Positions 1 to 5,739 of a stretch of 5,879 nucleotides of DNA are shown one piece after another. The position numbers and the translations under genes are program-made. The notes below the pieces were generated by a model, which saw nothing but the letters and a program-made list of their open reading frames with translations, had not been told where the DNA came from and did not search any database. Source of the stretch: Verrucomicrobia bacterium TMED56 (lineage in GTDB: Bacteria > Verrucomicrobiota > Verrucomicrobiia > Opitutales > Seribacteraceae); NCBI GenBank assembly GCA_002167265.1, contig NHDJ01000101.1, positions 4,499 through 10,377 of the forward strand, written 5' to 3'. Positions within the stretch are counted from its first letter, which is position 1, and every line of letters begins with the position of its first letter.

Positions 1-525
1 CGGAAACATGAATTTAGAAACACCCAAATCTTCCCGAAAGCAAACAAAGTAAAGCCGCTCGCGCTTTTGAGCCAAGCCAAAGCGGGAAGAATTCAGTACT
101 TTATGAAATACATTATAACCTGCACCCATCAATAAATCTAGGGTCAAAGCCATTGTCTTCCCTCCAGCATGACTCGTATAATTTCTTACATTTTCCAAAA
201 AAAGGACTTCTGGTAAATGAGCCTTAGCAATCCTTAATATTTCGTGCAATAAAATACCTCGGGTATCCGAAAAGCCATTCTGCTTGCCAGAAATACTGAA
301 AGGCTGACATGGGAACCCTGCACACAAAACCTGATGTGCAGGAATATCCTCATTTTTAATTTCGGTGATGTCTCCGAAAGGAATTTCTCCAAAATTGTTT
401 TTATAGCTTCTTCTCGCGTCCTTATCCGAGTCTGAAGAAAAGACGCAATTGTGATCCAATGAATCCAAGGCATACCTAAAACCACCGATTCCACAGAATA
501 AATCGATGAAATTTAATTTATCCAT
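1..525 (-). CDS. DNA (cytosine-5) methyltransferase, N-terminal part (cut by window edge)
   Basis: This enzyme transfers a methyl group from S-adenosylmethionine to carbon 5 of cytosine within a recognition site. The frame from the ATG at 525 stays open to base 1, giving 175 residues, about half the usual length of the family. Visible family motifs, in order: motif I FIDLFCGIGGF at residues 6-16 (cofactor binding), motif IV GFPCQPFS at 70-77 with catalytic Cys73, motif VI ENV at 111-113, and motif VIII QKRER at 153-157. The target recognition domain and motifs IX-X lie outside the window, so the specificity cannot be read. On the minus strand GGCGGAG precedes the ATG by about 10 bases, a plausible ribosome binding site. 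The gene lies 66 bp downstream of the isomerase-like gene in the same direction. It may be half of a restriction-modification system or a solitary methylase. Three sampled 60-base lines (1-60, 61-120, 181-240) hold 25, 24 and 18 G+C, somewhat low against 27 and 30 in two lines from neighbouring genes. Confidence 0.95.
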   Translation of the reverse strand, partial: MDKLNFIDLFCGIGGFRYALDSLDHNCVFSSDSDKDARRSYKNNFGEIPFGDITEIKNEDIPAHQVLCAGFPCQPFSISGKQNGFSDTRGILLHEILRIAKAHLPEVLFLENVRNYTSHAGGKTMALTLDLLMGAGYNVFHKVLNSSRFGLAQKRERLYFVCFREDLGVSKFMFP

Positions 526-591
526 AAACCGACCACTCCGCCTAAGCTATTTCATAAAACCCAGGTGTTCAATATGAAAGACATCAAAGGC

Positions 592-1545
592 CTAAATATC
601 GCAAAGTTCGACTGCTTCAGCCAAGCCTTCAACAGGATCTCGGGTTGGAATAAATTCCTGCCCTACAAACCCCTTGTACCCAATGTCAAGAAGAGCCTGC
701 ATGATGGGAGGGTAATTAATTTCCTGTGTATCATCCAACTCACCTCTGCCTGGATTACCTGCCGTATGGACATGTCCAATATAATCTCCACATTCCCCAA
801 CCCTTCTGATTACATCTCCATCCATGATTTGTACATGATAAATATCGAAAAGTAGCTTTACCCGAGGAGAACCAACCTGCTTCACTATATCCAAGCAGTA
901 ATCAATATGATCTCCCTGATAGCCGGGATGTCCCTTATTAGGATCCGAATCATCTCTTGTGTTTAGCATTTCCAGGCAAATGTTTACACCTTTACTTTCA
1001 GCATGGGCTGCCACCTTCTTGAATCCATCAACACAATTTTTGGCACCATCTTCCAGAGAAAAACTTTCCGCATATCCAGTAAATGCGATCACATTGGGAC
1101 AACCGAAATCTGCAGATTCATCAATTGCCTGCTTTGTCGCCTTGATAAGCATGGGATGATATTCAGGGTTATTGTATCCTTTGATGAAAGGTTTTCCTTC
1201 CACCGGAATGCCGGATATTGCACAGGTCAACCCATGTTTCTTCATTGTTGGCCAGTTCTTCGAATCAATCAACTCGATACTTCCACATCCTAAGCGCTTG
1301 GCTTGCCTGCAGGTTTCCTCTACTGACCAATGCTCGGCAAAACACCATGAAACCACCGATTGTTTTACCCTACCCTTAGTGACACCTCTTTTAAGAGGAG
1401 CTTGGCCTGCTGCATTTACAGATGAAACTGGTATAGCTGAAGCCACGGCTCCTGCAGTAAGTCCCCTAAAAAGACTTCTTCGATTCATTTTTTCTGATGG
1501 ATGCGGTGTTGAGCTTTTATGTTCTTGCATTCCCTTTTTCTTCAC
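592..1545 (-). CDS. Tat-exported sugar phosphate isomerase/epimerase-like TIM barrel (hydroxypyruvate isomerase family)
   Basis: The product belongs to the xylose-isomerase-like TIM-barrel superfamily (AP_endonuc_2 fold), closest in motif style to hydroxypyruvate isomerase (Hyi), which interconverts hydroxypyruvate and tartronate semialdehyde. Residues 20-45 form a twin-arginine signal: MNRRSLFRG, a hydrophobic stretch GLTAGAVASAIPVSS, then VNA before a likely cleavage at 45/46. Candidate metal and catalytic residues are Glu192 (ICLEMLNTR), Asp234 and His237 (LLFDIYHVQ), His258/His260 (HVHTAGNPGRGE) and Glu297 (GFVGQEFIP); QEINYPPIM near 274-282 is also typical of Hyi. The listed start is a GTG at 1545 with AAGG (minus strand of 1550-1553) four bases upstream. 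An ATG at 1488 gives the more usual N-terminus MNRRSL but has no Shine-Dalgarno, and an ATG at 1530 has AAGGGA directly abutting it. Export makes a housekeeping Hyi role doubtful. Many such secreted proteins occur in Planctomycetes and Verrucomicrobia with unknown substrates, so the exact reaction is open. Confidence 0.9.
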   Translation of the reverse strand: MKKKGMQEHKSSTPHPSEKMNRRSLFRGLTAGAVASAIPVSSVNAAGQAPLKRGVTKGRVKQSVVSWCFAEHWSVEETCRQAKRLGCGSIELIDSKNWPTMKKHGLTCAISGIPVEGKPFIKGYNNPEYHPMLIKATKQAIDESADFGCPNVIAFTGYAESFSLEDGAKNCVDGFKKVAAHAESKGVNICLEMLNTRDDSDPNKGHPGYQGDHIDYCLDIVKQVGSPRVKLLFDIYHVQIMDGDVIRRVGECGDYIGHVHTAGNPGRGELDDTQEINYPPIMQALLDIGYKGFVGQEFIPTRDPVEGLAEAVELCDI

Positions 1546-1639
1546 AGTGCCTTACCTATGGCAAGTTCAATTCGTCTGGAGTTCGAAAATCCTGCGATTG
1601 ACACAACCTTAGTCCGTTCTCAAATGTAAGGATAAAATC
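1546..1639. promoter_or_regulatory. Divergent intergenic spacer with putative promoters for both flanking genes
   Basis: This 94-bp spacer lies between the minus-strand isomerase-like gene and the plus-strand lipoprotein gene, so start signals for both are expected here. A perfect TTGACA sits at 1598-1603 on the plus strand. However, the only partial -10 match at a usable distance (TCAAAT at 1620-1625) would start the RNA at about the lipoprotein gene's ribosome binding site, so it is not a convincing promoter for that gene. No operator or hairpin was recognised. Only the location is supported; no individual promoter is. Confidence 0.3.
1628..1632 (+). promoter_or_regulatory. Ribosome binding site of the lipoprotein gene
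   Basis: AAGGA lies 7 bases before the ATG at 1640, a near-ideal spacing, and it fixes that start. It is the clearest Shine-Dalgarno sequence among the plus-strand genes of the window; the starts at 3840 and 4330 have none visible and the one at 5740 is weak. Confidence 0.7.
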
Positions 1640-3013
1640 ATGAAAATTACGATACTCTTAGTCCTCAGCTTTTTTTTCCTATCCTGTTCGCAAGATACAA
1701 ACCCTAGTCCTAGTGAATTGAAAGATAATAATGATCAGACCAAGGCATTGGACTATCAACCAAATGGTGTTCCTTTGTCTAATCCACAGGTTGAAGTCAT
1801 GGAAGTTTCACAGACCGAAATTTCTCTCAACTGGTTCAACCCCTCCAACTGGCAAAGTATTCCTGAATATCCTAACCAACCCGAGTTTTTGGTCGAAGCT
1901 TCCACAAATCCTAAATTCGATAATTTAGTCACCTCCCGTCGAATATCAGATTCTTATCAGACCACTTTCTCTAATCTTCAACCCGACTTGCCTCACCACT
2001 TTCGGGTTAGAGCCCTACCCTCTTCTGGTGATATCCGCTACCTCAAGGGCGAACCCACCACAATCACAGTAATGACCGGGTCTTATCCCAAAGAACAAGT
2101 CGGAAGCTTTGCGGTCAATCCAGAATTTGGGAAAGTTCATTTTTCCTGGATCCAACTTGTACAACCCGGCCCCATTGATTATGTAATTCACCTACTAGAT
2201 AGTCCCGAACAGCAAAAACCTTTCCGTGAATTCATCACCCGCGAGAACGAAATTCGCGATGTCATCCTGCAGGGCGGGCGAACCTATTGGGCCCAATTTC
2301 GGGCATCTCCCGCTGAAGACAACAATGCCTTTTCAACCACTGATGAAATCACTGTTCAGTTTGACATGCCCGGCAATCCACTTCCAAAGTTGGAAAATAT
2401 TACGGGTATCGACCGTAACGGAACTCTTGAAATCCAATGGTCCCCAGTAACCAAGAATCTCGGAGAGTTTTCTTACATGATCAATGTAAAGTCTGGCGAA
2501 AATACCGACCAACCTTTTGGAGATTATGTACAGAAGGAAGCCTTACTGAGGATTCCCAATGCAAAGCCTTACGGAAGATTTTCTTTTCAAATAAAATCTT
2601 TTCCAGACGCGGAAAATTATATCGACCTTGAAAGTATTTCCTCAGTTTTTATTTTTGATTTTCCATTAGTCTATTGCACTACCCCAGCAGTCATGCCCAT
2701 CTCCCGTCCTGATAGCGATCCCTCAGACCTGAAAATTTCCTTTGCCAAATCACCTGATGCTCCTCTCGGGCACCGCTATGAAATTGAAGTCGCAAGCGAT
2801 CAGGAATTTTCAATTGGTTTGGACCGACGAACAATCGAGGGAGTTGAATTGAGTACTGTAATGACCGGGCGCTTAGAGGAAGAGAATCATTATGTACGAA
2901 TCCGCATGATTGGACCAGAAAATGATGCCACTTTTATAGCATCTTCCTGGACGGATACCATTTTTATAGAAGCTCAACCGAGACCGGTTACCCCTCCTAA
3001 TCCACTTCCTTAA
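1640..3013 (+). CDS. Lipoprotein with about four fibronectin type III-like repeats, function unknown
   Basis: The 457-residue product starts with a lipoprotein signal: MKI, a hydrophobic run, then FLSC with Cys16 as the likely lipidated residue. The lipobox is slightly unusual, with Phe at -3 and Leu at -2. A low-complexity linker follows (about 17-45). The rest divides into four beta-rich units of roughly 90-100 residues: about 49-146, 153-242, 249-342 and 347-446. Each shows the fibronectin-III pattern of an early Trp or Phe strand (SLNWF, HFSWI, EIQWS, KISFA) and a late Y/F-x-hydrophobic strand (HHFRVRAL, TYWAQFRA, FSFQIKSF, NHYVRIRM). The first repeat is the most canonical. The tail is proline-rich (PRPVTPPNPLP). 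No catalytic domain is visible, so a surface binding or scaffolding role is inferred only from the fold. The gene is divergent from the isomerase-like gene and convergent with the VanZ-like gene, so it is probably transcribed alone. Confidence 0.88.
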   Translation: MKITILLVLSFFFLSCSQDTNPSPSELKDNNDQTKALDYQPNGVPLSNPQVEVMEVSQTEISLNWFNPSNWQSIPEYPNQPEFLVEASTNPKFDNLVTSRRISDSYQTTFSNLQPDLPHHFRVRALPSSGDIRYLKGEPTTITVMTGSYPKEQVGSFAVNPEFGKVHFSWIQLVQPGPIDYVIHLLDSPEQQKPFREFITRENEIRDVILQGGRTYWAQFRASPAEDNNAFSTTDEITVQFDMPGNPLPKLENITGIDRNGTLEIQWSPVTKNLGEFSYMINVKSGENTDQPFGDYVQKEALLRIPNAKPYGRFSFQIKSFPDAENYIDLESISSVFIFDFPLVYCTTPAVMPISRPDSDPSDLKISFAKSPDAPLGHRYEIEVASDQEFSIGLDRRTIEGVELSTVMTGRLEEENHYVRIRMIGPENDATFIASSWTDTIFIEAQPRPVTPPNPLP

Positions 3014-3020
3014 AAACCTT

Positions 3021-3365
3021 TTACCGTTTCCAGAAAACCATTGAAAACAGTAAACCAATAAAAGCCCCTGCGGCATCCACTGCGGCATCCCAGACTTCAG
3101 GAGAACGACCGCTTTTCAACCAGTCCTGCCAACACTCATCTGCGATCCCAAAGCAGGTGCAGAAAGTCATTAACCCCCATGGGAATCCGCTGCCCCTTTT
3201 ACCCAAAGCACCCCAAGCGAGTATTCCCATAATTGCATACTCAACCAGATGAATCGCTTTGTCAGAAACCGCCACTCCCGTTTTAGGTAACTCTCCTGGA
3301 CTCATGCTTGAAAGATACAGCACCAACCCACAATACAAAGTTAGCCCAATCTTCCATTTATACAT
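3021..3365 (-). CDS. VanZ-like family small membrane protein
   Basis: This 114-residue membrane protein fits the VanZ-like family, named for the teicoplanin-resistance accessory protein VanZ; most members have no known function. Hydrophobic segments lie at about 7-22, 38-54, 62-76 and 93-112. Family-type polar positions are visible: SDK..H...Y at 34-43, DE..Q at 76-80, GR at 86-87, and D93, D97 and G100 before the last helix. It resembles the short single-domain form found widely outside Gram-positives. The start is the ATG at 3365; AAAGG lies four bases upstream on the minus strand, a modest ribosome binding site. The stop codon is 7 bp from that of the convergent lipoprotein gene. Nothing nearby points to glycopeptide resistance (no VanA, VanH, VanX or two-component genes), so a resistance role should not be assumed. 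Confidence 0.85.
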   Translation of the reverse strand: MYKWKIGLTLYCGLVLYLSSMSPGELPKTGVAVSDKAIHLVEYAIMGILAWGALGKRGSGFPWGLMTFCTCFGIADECWQDWLKSGRSPEVWDAAVDAAGAFIGLLFSMVFWKR

Positions 3366-3839
3366 TCCGCCTTTCTTGCCTCAGAAAACCAACCTTGGCA
3401 ACGGAAATTATCTTCCAAATAATTTCAAAACTACCCTAATCCAAAAAAACATGGATTGACCACACCATAATAATTACCTTACCCATCGAACCCCTTAAAT
3501 TCCTCCAGAATCTGAACGAAATTGGAAACATCCGGCTCGGTGGTATGCCCTGCTCACATAAAACGGAATTCGCTTGTCTTGGAAAAAGGCCGTTCAAAAA
3601 ACCAATGTTGGAACTGCCTGATATAATTTGCATTCCCGTTTGTTTGGAGTGAGTGCATTCTTCAACCATAAATCATCATTCAAAAAAGCAACCAAATACC
3701 CTGGATGACACCTCATTTCAGAAGCTAACTGTCCAGGCTGTTTCCAGCTAATGATGCAAAGACAATTCTGAGTCATGGACTATCGCATTCTCTTCCATCC
3801 TTTCTTGCCTTCTCATTTACTTAGCACATTTTAATACCC
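3366..3839. other. 474-bp region without a convincing gene
   Basis: Between the minus-strand VanZ-like gene and the plus-strand monooxygenase gene no open frame resembles a known protein. Two minus-strand frames of 77 and 60 codons (3436-3669 and 3594-3776) overlap each other and are rich in Cys, Trp, Pro and Arg, as in noncoding frames. A third minus-strand frame ends at a TAA at 3479-3481 and reads EPDVSNFVQILEEFKGFDG just before it. That looks protein-like but is closed by a TGA only 24 codons upstream of that stop, so it may be the tail of a decayed gene. A weak 6-bp inverted repeat (AATCCA/TGGATT, 3438-3443 and 3452-3457) lies nearby. Promoters for both flanking genes are expected in this spacer. 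Confidence 0.5.
3829..3839 (+). promoter_or_regulatory. Possible -10 element immediately before the monooxygenase start; no ribosome binding site
   Basis: TTTAAT at 3830-3835 matches five of six bases of the TATAAT consensus. TTGCCT at 3805-3810 is a weak -35 candidate with a 19-bp spacer. No purine-rich Shine-Dalgarno precedes the ATG at 3840. If this -10 is used, the transcript would begin at or inside the start codon, giving a leaderless message. This rests on short motif matches only. Confidence 0.25.
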
Positions 3840-4160
3840 ATGTCTTATATTGCCATGAACCGCTTTCGTATCGTTAAAGGTCAGGAATCTGAATTTGAAC
3901 AGATTTGGAGAACCCGAAATTCCTTCCTAGAAAACGAACCCGGTTTCGTAAAATTCAATCTGCTTAAAGGTCCCGAACTCGAGGATCATTTACTTTACGC
4001 GTCGCATACCCTATGGGAATCTGAGGATCACTTTATTGCATGGACGAAGTCAGAAGCGTTCCGTAAAGCACACGCAGGTGCAGGTGATCGTGGACATCTC
4101 TACCTTGGCCACCCTGAATTCGAAGGCTTTGAAACCGTAAACGGAGCCACTGTAGGGTAA
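3840..4160 (+). CDS. Antibiotic-biosynthesis-monooxygenase fold protein, IsdG/HmoA-type putative heme-degrading monooxygenase
   Basis: This 106-residue protein has the ABM (dimeric alpha-beta barrel) fold signature: a first strand IAMNRFRIVKG, a helix with FEQIWRTRNSFL, then PGFVKFNLLKG, and a strand HTLWES followed by the helix HFIAWTKSEAFRKAH. IsdG of Staphylococcus aureus opens heme with a cytosolic Asn7-Trp67-His77 set. Here Asn7, Trp68 and His78 fall at nearly the same positions, with the same Trp-to-His spacing of ten. This supports heme oxygenation releasing iron, but family members with other roles (quinone oxidation, detoxification) are common, so the substrate is inferred. There is no signal peptide, so it should be cytoplasmic. 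The ATG at 3840 has no visible Shine-Dalgarno but places Asn7 correctly, which favours this start. No heme uptake or iron gene lies beside it and no Fur-box-like sequence was recognised. The gene appears to be transcribed alone. Confidence 0.85.
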   Translation: MSYIAMNRFRIVKGQESEFEQIWRTRNSFLENEPGFVKFNLLKGPELEDHLLYASHTLWESEDHFIAWTKSEAFRKAHAGAGDRGHLYLGHPEFEGFETVNGATVG

Positions 4161-4177
4161 GGATGATCAAATCCTTA
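4158..4177 (+). terminator. Small hairpin overlapping the monooxygenase stop codon, possible weak terminator
   Basis: TAAGGAT (4158-4164) and ATCCTTA (4171-4177) are perfect inverted copies around a 6-base loop. They are followed by ATAATTTTC, a short and interrupted T-rich tract. The left arm contains the stop codon TAA of the monooxygenase gene. The 7-bp stem is mostly A/T and the T-run is poor, so this may be a weak terminator, an RNA-stabilising hairpin or chance. Confidence 0.35.
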
Positions 4178-4211
4178 TAATTTTCTCAAGTATATTTAAG
4201 GAATAACTGTA

Positions 4212-4244
4212 CGATCGCCACATCCAACCTATAATTCCGATCGC
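4212..4244. repeat. Pair of CGATCGC repeats flanking a TATAAT, possible operator before rmuC
   Basis: CGATCGC occurs at 4212-4218 and again in the same orientation at 4238-4244, start to start 26 bp apart, each containing the palindrome CGATCG. A perfect TATAAT lies between them at 4230-4235, but without a good -35 upstream. A wider inverted pair, TTAAGGA (4196-4202) and TCCTTAA (4253-4259), encloses the whole group. The layout resembles a regulated promoter for the downstream gene, but each motif is short and no regulator is identified. Confidence 0.3.
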
Positions 4245-4329
4245 TTAAACAATCCTTAATTTGTCAAAAATTCCTAGTGGCATAGGGCAAAGCTTGACAT
4301 CCTTTCATACCAGATCAAAAACATAACCG

Positions 4330-5634
4330 GTGGATGTTATTGCATATAGTTTGGCTGGATTAGTAGTGGGACTGGGTGCTCTCGTTGCTTACATCTTAAA
4401 AAATCGTGGAGCCTCCCATGCTCGTGACTCTTTAGAGGCGGAAAACCGTTTATTGAAAGAGGAAATCCAGCGATCACAGAATGTGGAGATCACACTTAGG
4501 GACGAACTTCGCCAAGCTGAAAATGACCGGGTGGAAAAATCCACCCTCAATGATGAACTCAATAAAAAACTTGAATTTCAGATTACTGAACAGGAAAAAA
4601 GTGCCAAACATATGCAGGAAAGATTTGAGAATCTGGCCAACAAAATTCTTGATCAAAAAAGTGCAAAATTCACAGAGGCAAACAAGGAAAACATCAAGTC
4701 TCTTCTCGAACCTCTTGATAAAGATATCCGCAACTTCCGCAAGAAAGTGGAAGACATTCATGAAAAAGATGTCAGCCAACATGCTTCACTAAAAGAATTC
4801 TTGGGCAATCTCCAAAAGGCTCAAGGACAACTTAGCGAGGATGCACGTAACCTCACCAACGCTCTGAAAGGAGACTCCAAGAAACAGGGCGATTGGGGGG
4901 AATTTATTCTGCAACGTACTCTTGAAGCGTCCGGTTTGGTGAAAGGGTTGGAATTTTCGATGCAGGAGAGTTTTGACCGGCAACGGCCAGATGCCATCAT
5001 TCGACTGCCTGAAGAAAGAGCAATTGTGGTCGATGCAAAGGTATCACTTACCGCCTATGAACGATCCATTGCAACTGACGAGCAGGATCTAAAAAAGCGA
5101 GCACTCAAGGAGCACTTACAATCTATCAAGAAACATGTGGATGAACTTTCTGAAAAGGACTACTCTGCAATCGAACAAATCAATGCCCCAGACTTTGTCC
5201 TACTCTTCATTCCCATAGAGCCCGCTTTCGGAGCGGCTATCACCATGGATCCAGACCTTTATCAATATGCATTTGAGCGGAAGATCGTATTGGTTACCTC
5301 CTCGACCCTAATGGCCACAATCAAGACTGTTGCAAATCTTTGGAAACTGGAAAAACAGAATAAACACGCACACGATATTGCTCGGCGGGCAGGCTTACTT
5401 TATGATAAGTTTGTGGGTTTCATAACAAGTATCGAGGATATTGGTAAAGCACTCGGTAAAGCAAGTGAAGCCCATGAAAAAGCGGTAAGTCAACTATCCT
5501 CCGGATCTGGCAATCTTGTTGGACAGGTAGAAAAACTCAAAGCCATGGGTATCCGGACCAAAAAGGAATTACCCTCTACTTTTGCGGCAAATCTTGAGGT
5601 ATCGAACCATAAAGATGGCATAGACCAAAACTAG
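4330..5634 (+). CDS. rmuC: RmuC-family DNA recombination protein
   Basis: RmuC proteins limit inversions at short inverted repeats in Escherichia coli and carry a predicted PD-(D/E)XK nuclease-like core. The 434-residue product begins with a membrane anchor (about 3-23, ending at KNRG), then a long charged coiled coil (about 30-175), then the core: GDWGEF at 187-192 (Glu191), RPDAIIRLP at 219-227 (Asp221), IVVDAK at 232-237 (Asp235, Lys237), PDFVLLFIPIEPAF at 287-300, STLMATIKTVANLW at 325-338, and a conserved helical end with LGKASEAHEKAV and a final KELP. Length and order fit the full-length family. The start is a GTG at 4330 with no clear Shine-Dalgarno; it keeps the whole membrane segment, and the next in-frame starts would cut into it. 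A TTGACA at 4294-4299 lies upstream but lacks a good -10. The sulfatase gene follows in the same direction. Confidence 0.95.
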   Translation: MDVIAYSLAGLVVGLGALVAYILKNRGASHARDSLEAENRLLKEEIQRSQNVEITLRDELRQAENDRVEKSTLNDELNKKLEFQITEQEKSAKHMQERFENLANKILDQKSAKFTEANKENIKSLLEPLDKDIRNFRKKVEDIHEKDVSQHASLKEFLGNLQKAQGQLSEDARNLTNALKGDSKKQGDWGEFILQRTLEASGLVKGLEFSMQESFDRQRPDAIIRLPEERAIVVDAKVSLTAYERSIATDEQDLKKRALKEHLQSIKKHVDELSEKDYSAIEQINAPDFVLLFIPIEPAFGAAITMDPDLYQYAFERKIVLVTSSTLMATIKTVANLWKLEKQNKHAHDIARRAGLLYDKFVGFITSIEDIGKALGKASEAHEKAVSQLSSGSGNLVGQVEKLKAMGIRTKKELPSTFAANLEVSNHKDGIDQN

Positions 5635-5739
5635 ATTATGAATACTAAGCTGATCTCATTATCAAAAGGTCTGCACAAAATCGGTTCAATTAACTTTCTG
5701 AGTTTGCCAAGGAAAAACCTTCCTGTTCATGGTAGAAGT

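Noticed and set aside
234..494. 86-codon minus-strand open frame
   Set aside because: It overlaps the methyltransferase in another frame of the same strand, and the methyltransferase has all its catalytic motifs there.
1172..1612. 146-codon plus-strand open frame
   Set aside because: It is antisense to the TIM-barrel gene and its translation has no recognisable domain.
1598..1625. Perfect TTGACA with TCAAAT 16 bp downstream, as a promoter for the lipoprotein gene
   Set aside because: The expected transcript start, near 1632, would leave out the good ribosome binding site at 1628-1632, and the -10 matches only four of six bases.
2069..2869. 12-base repeat GTAATGACCGGG at 2069-2080 and 2858-2869 within the lipoprotein gene
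   Set aside because: Both copies encode VMTG but at non-equivalent places in repeats 1 and 4, so they are not evidence of recent domain duplication and are probably coincidence.
3021..3365. VanZ-like gene as a glycopeptide-resistance determinant
   Set aside because: The family is broad and mostly uncharacterised, and no other resistance gene is present in the window.
3436..3776. Two overlapping minus-strand open frames (77 and 60 codons) as small genes
   Set aside because: No family resemblance, no ribosome binding site recognised, and composition typical of noncoding sequence.
4294..4321. TTGACA upstream of rmuC as a standard promoter
   Set aside because: No better than a three-of-six -10 occurs at 16-18 bp spacing, so only the -35 half is present; not listed as a promoter on its own.
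4474..4792. Open frames of about 100 codons on both strands inside rmuC
   Set aside because: They come from the Lys/Glu-rich coiled-coil coding region read in other frames; the minus-strand one is Phe-rich, as expected from reversed Lys/Glu codons.
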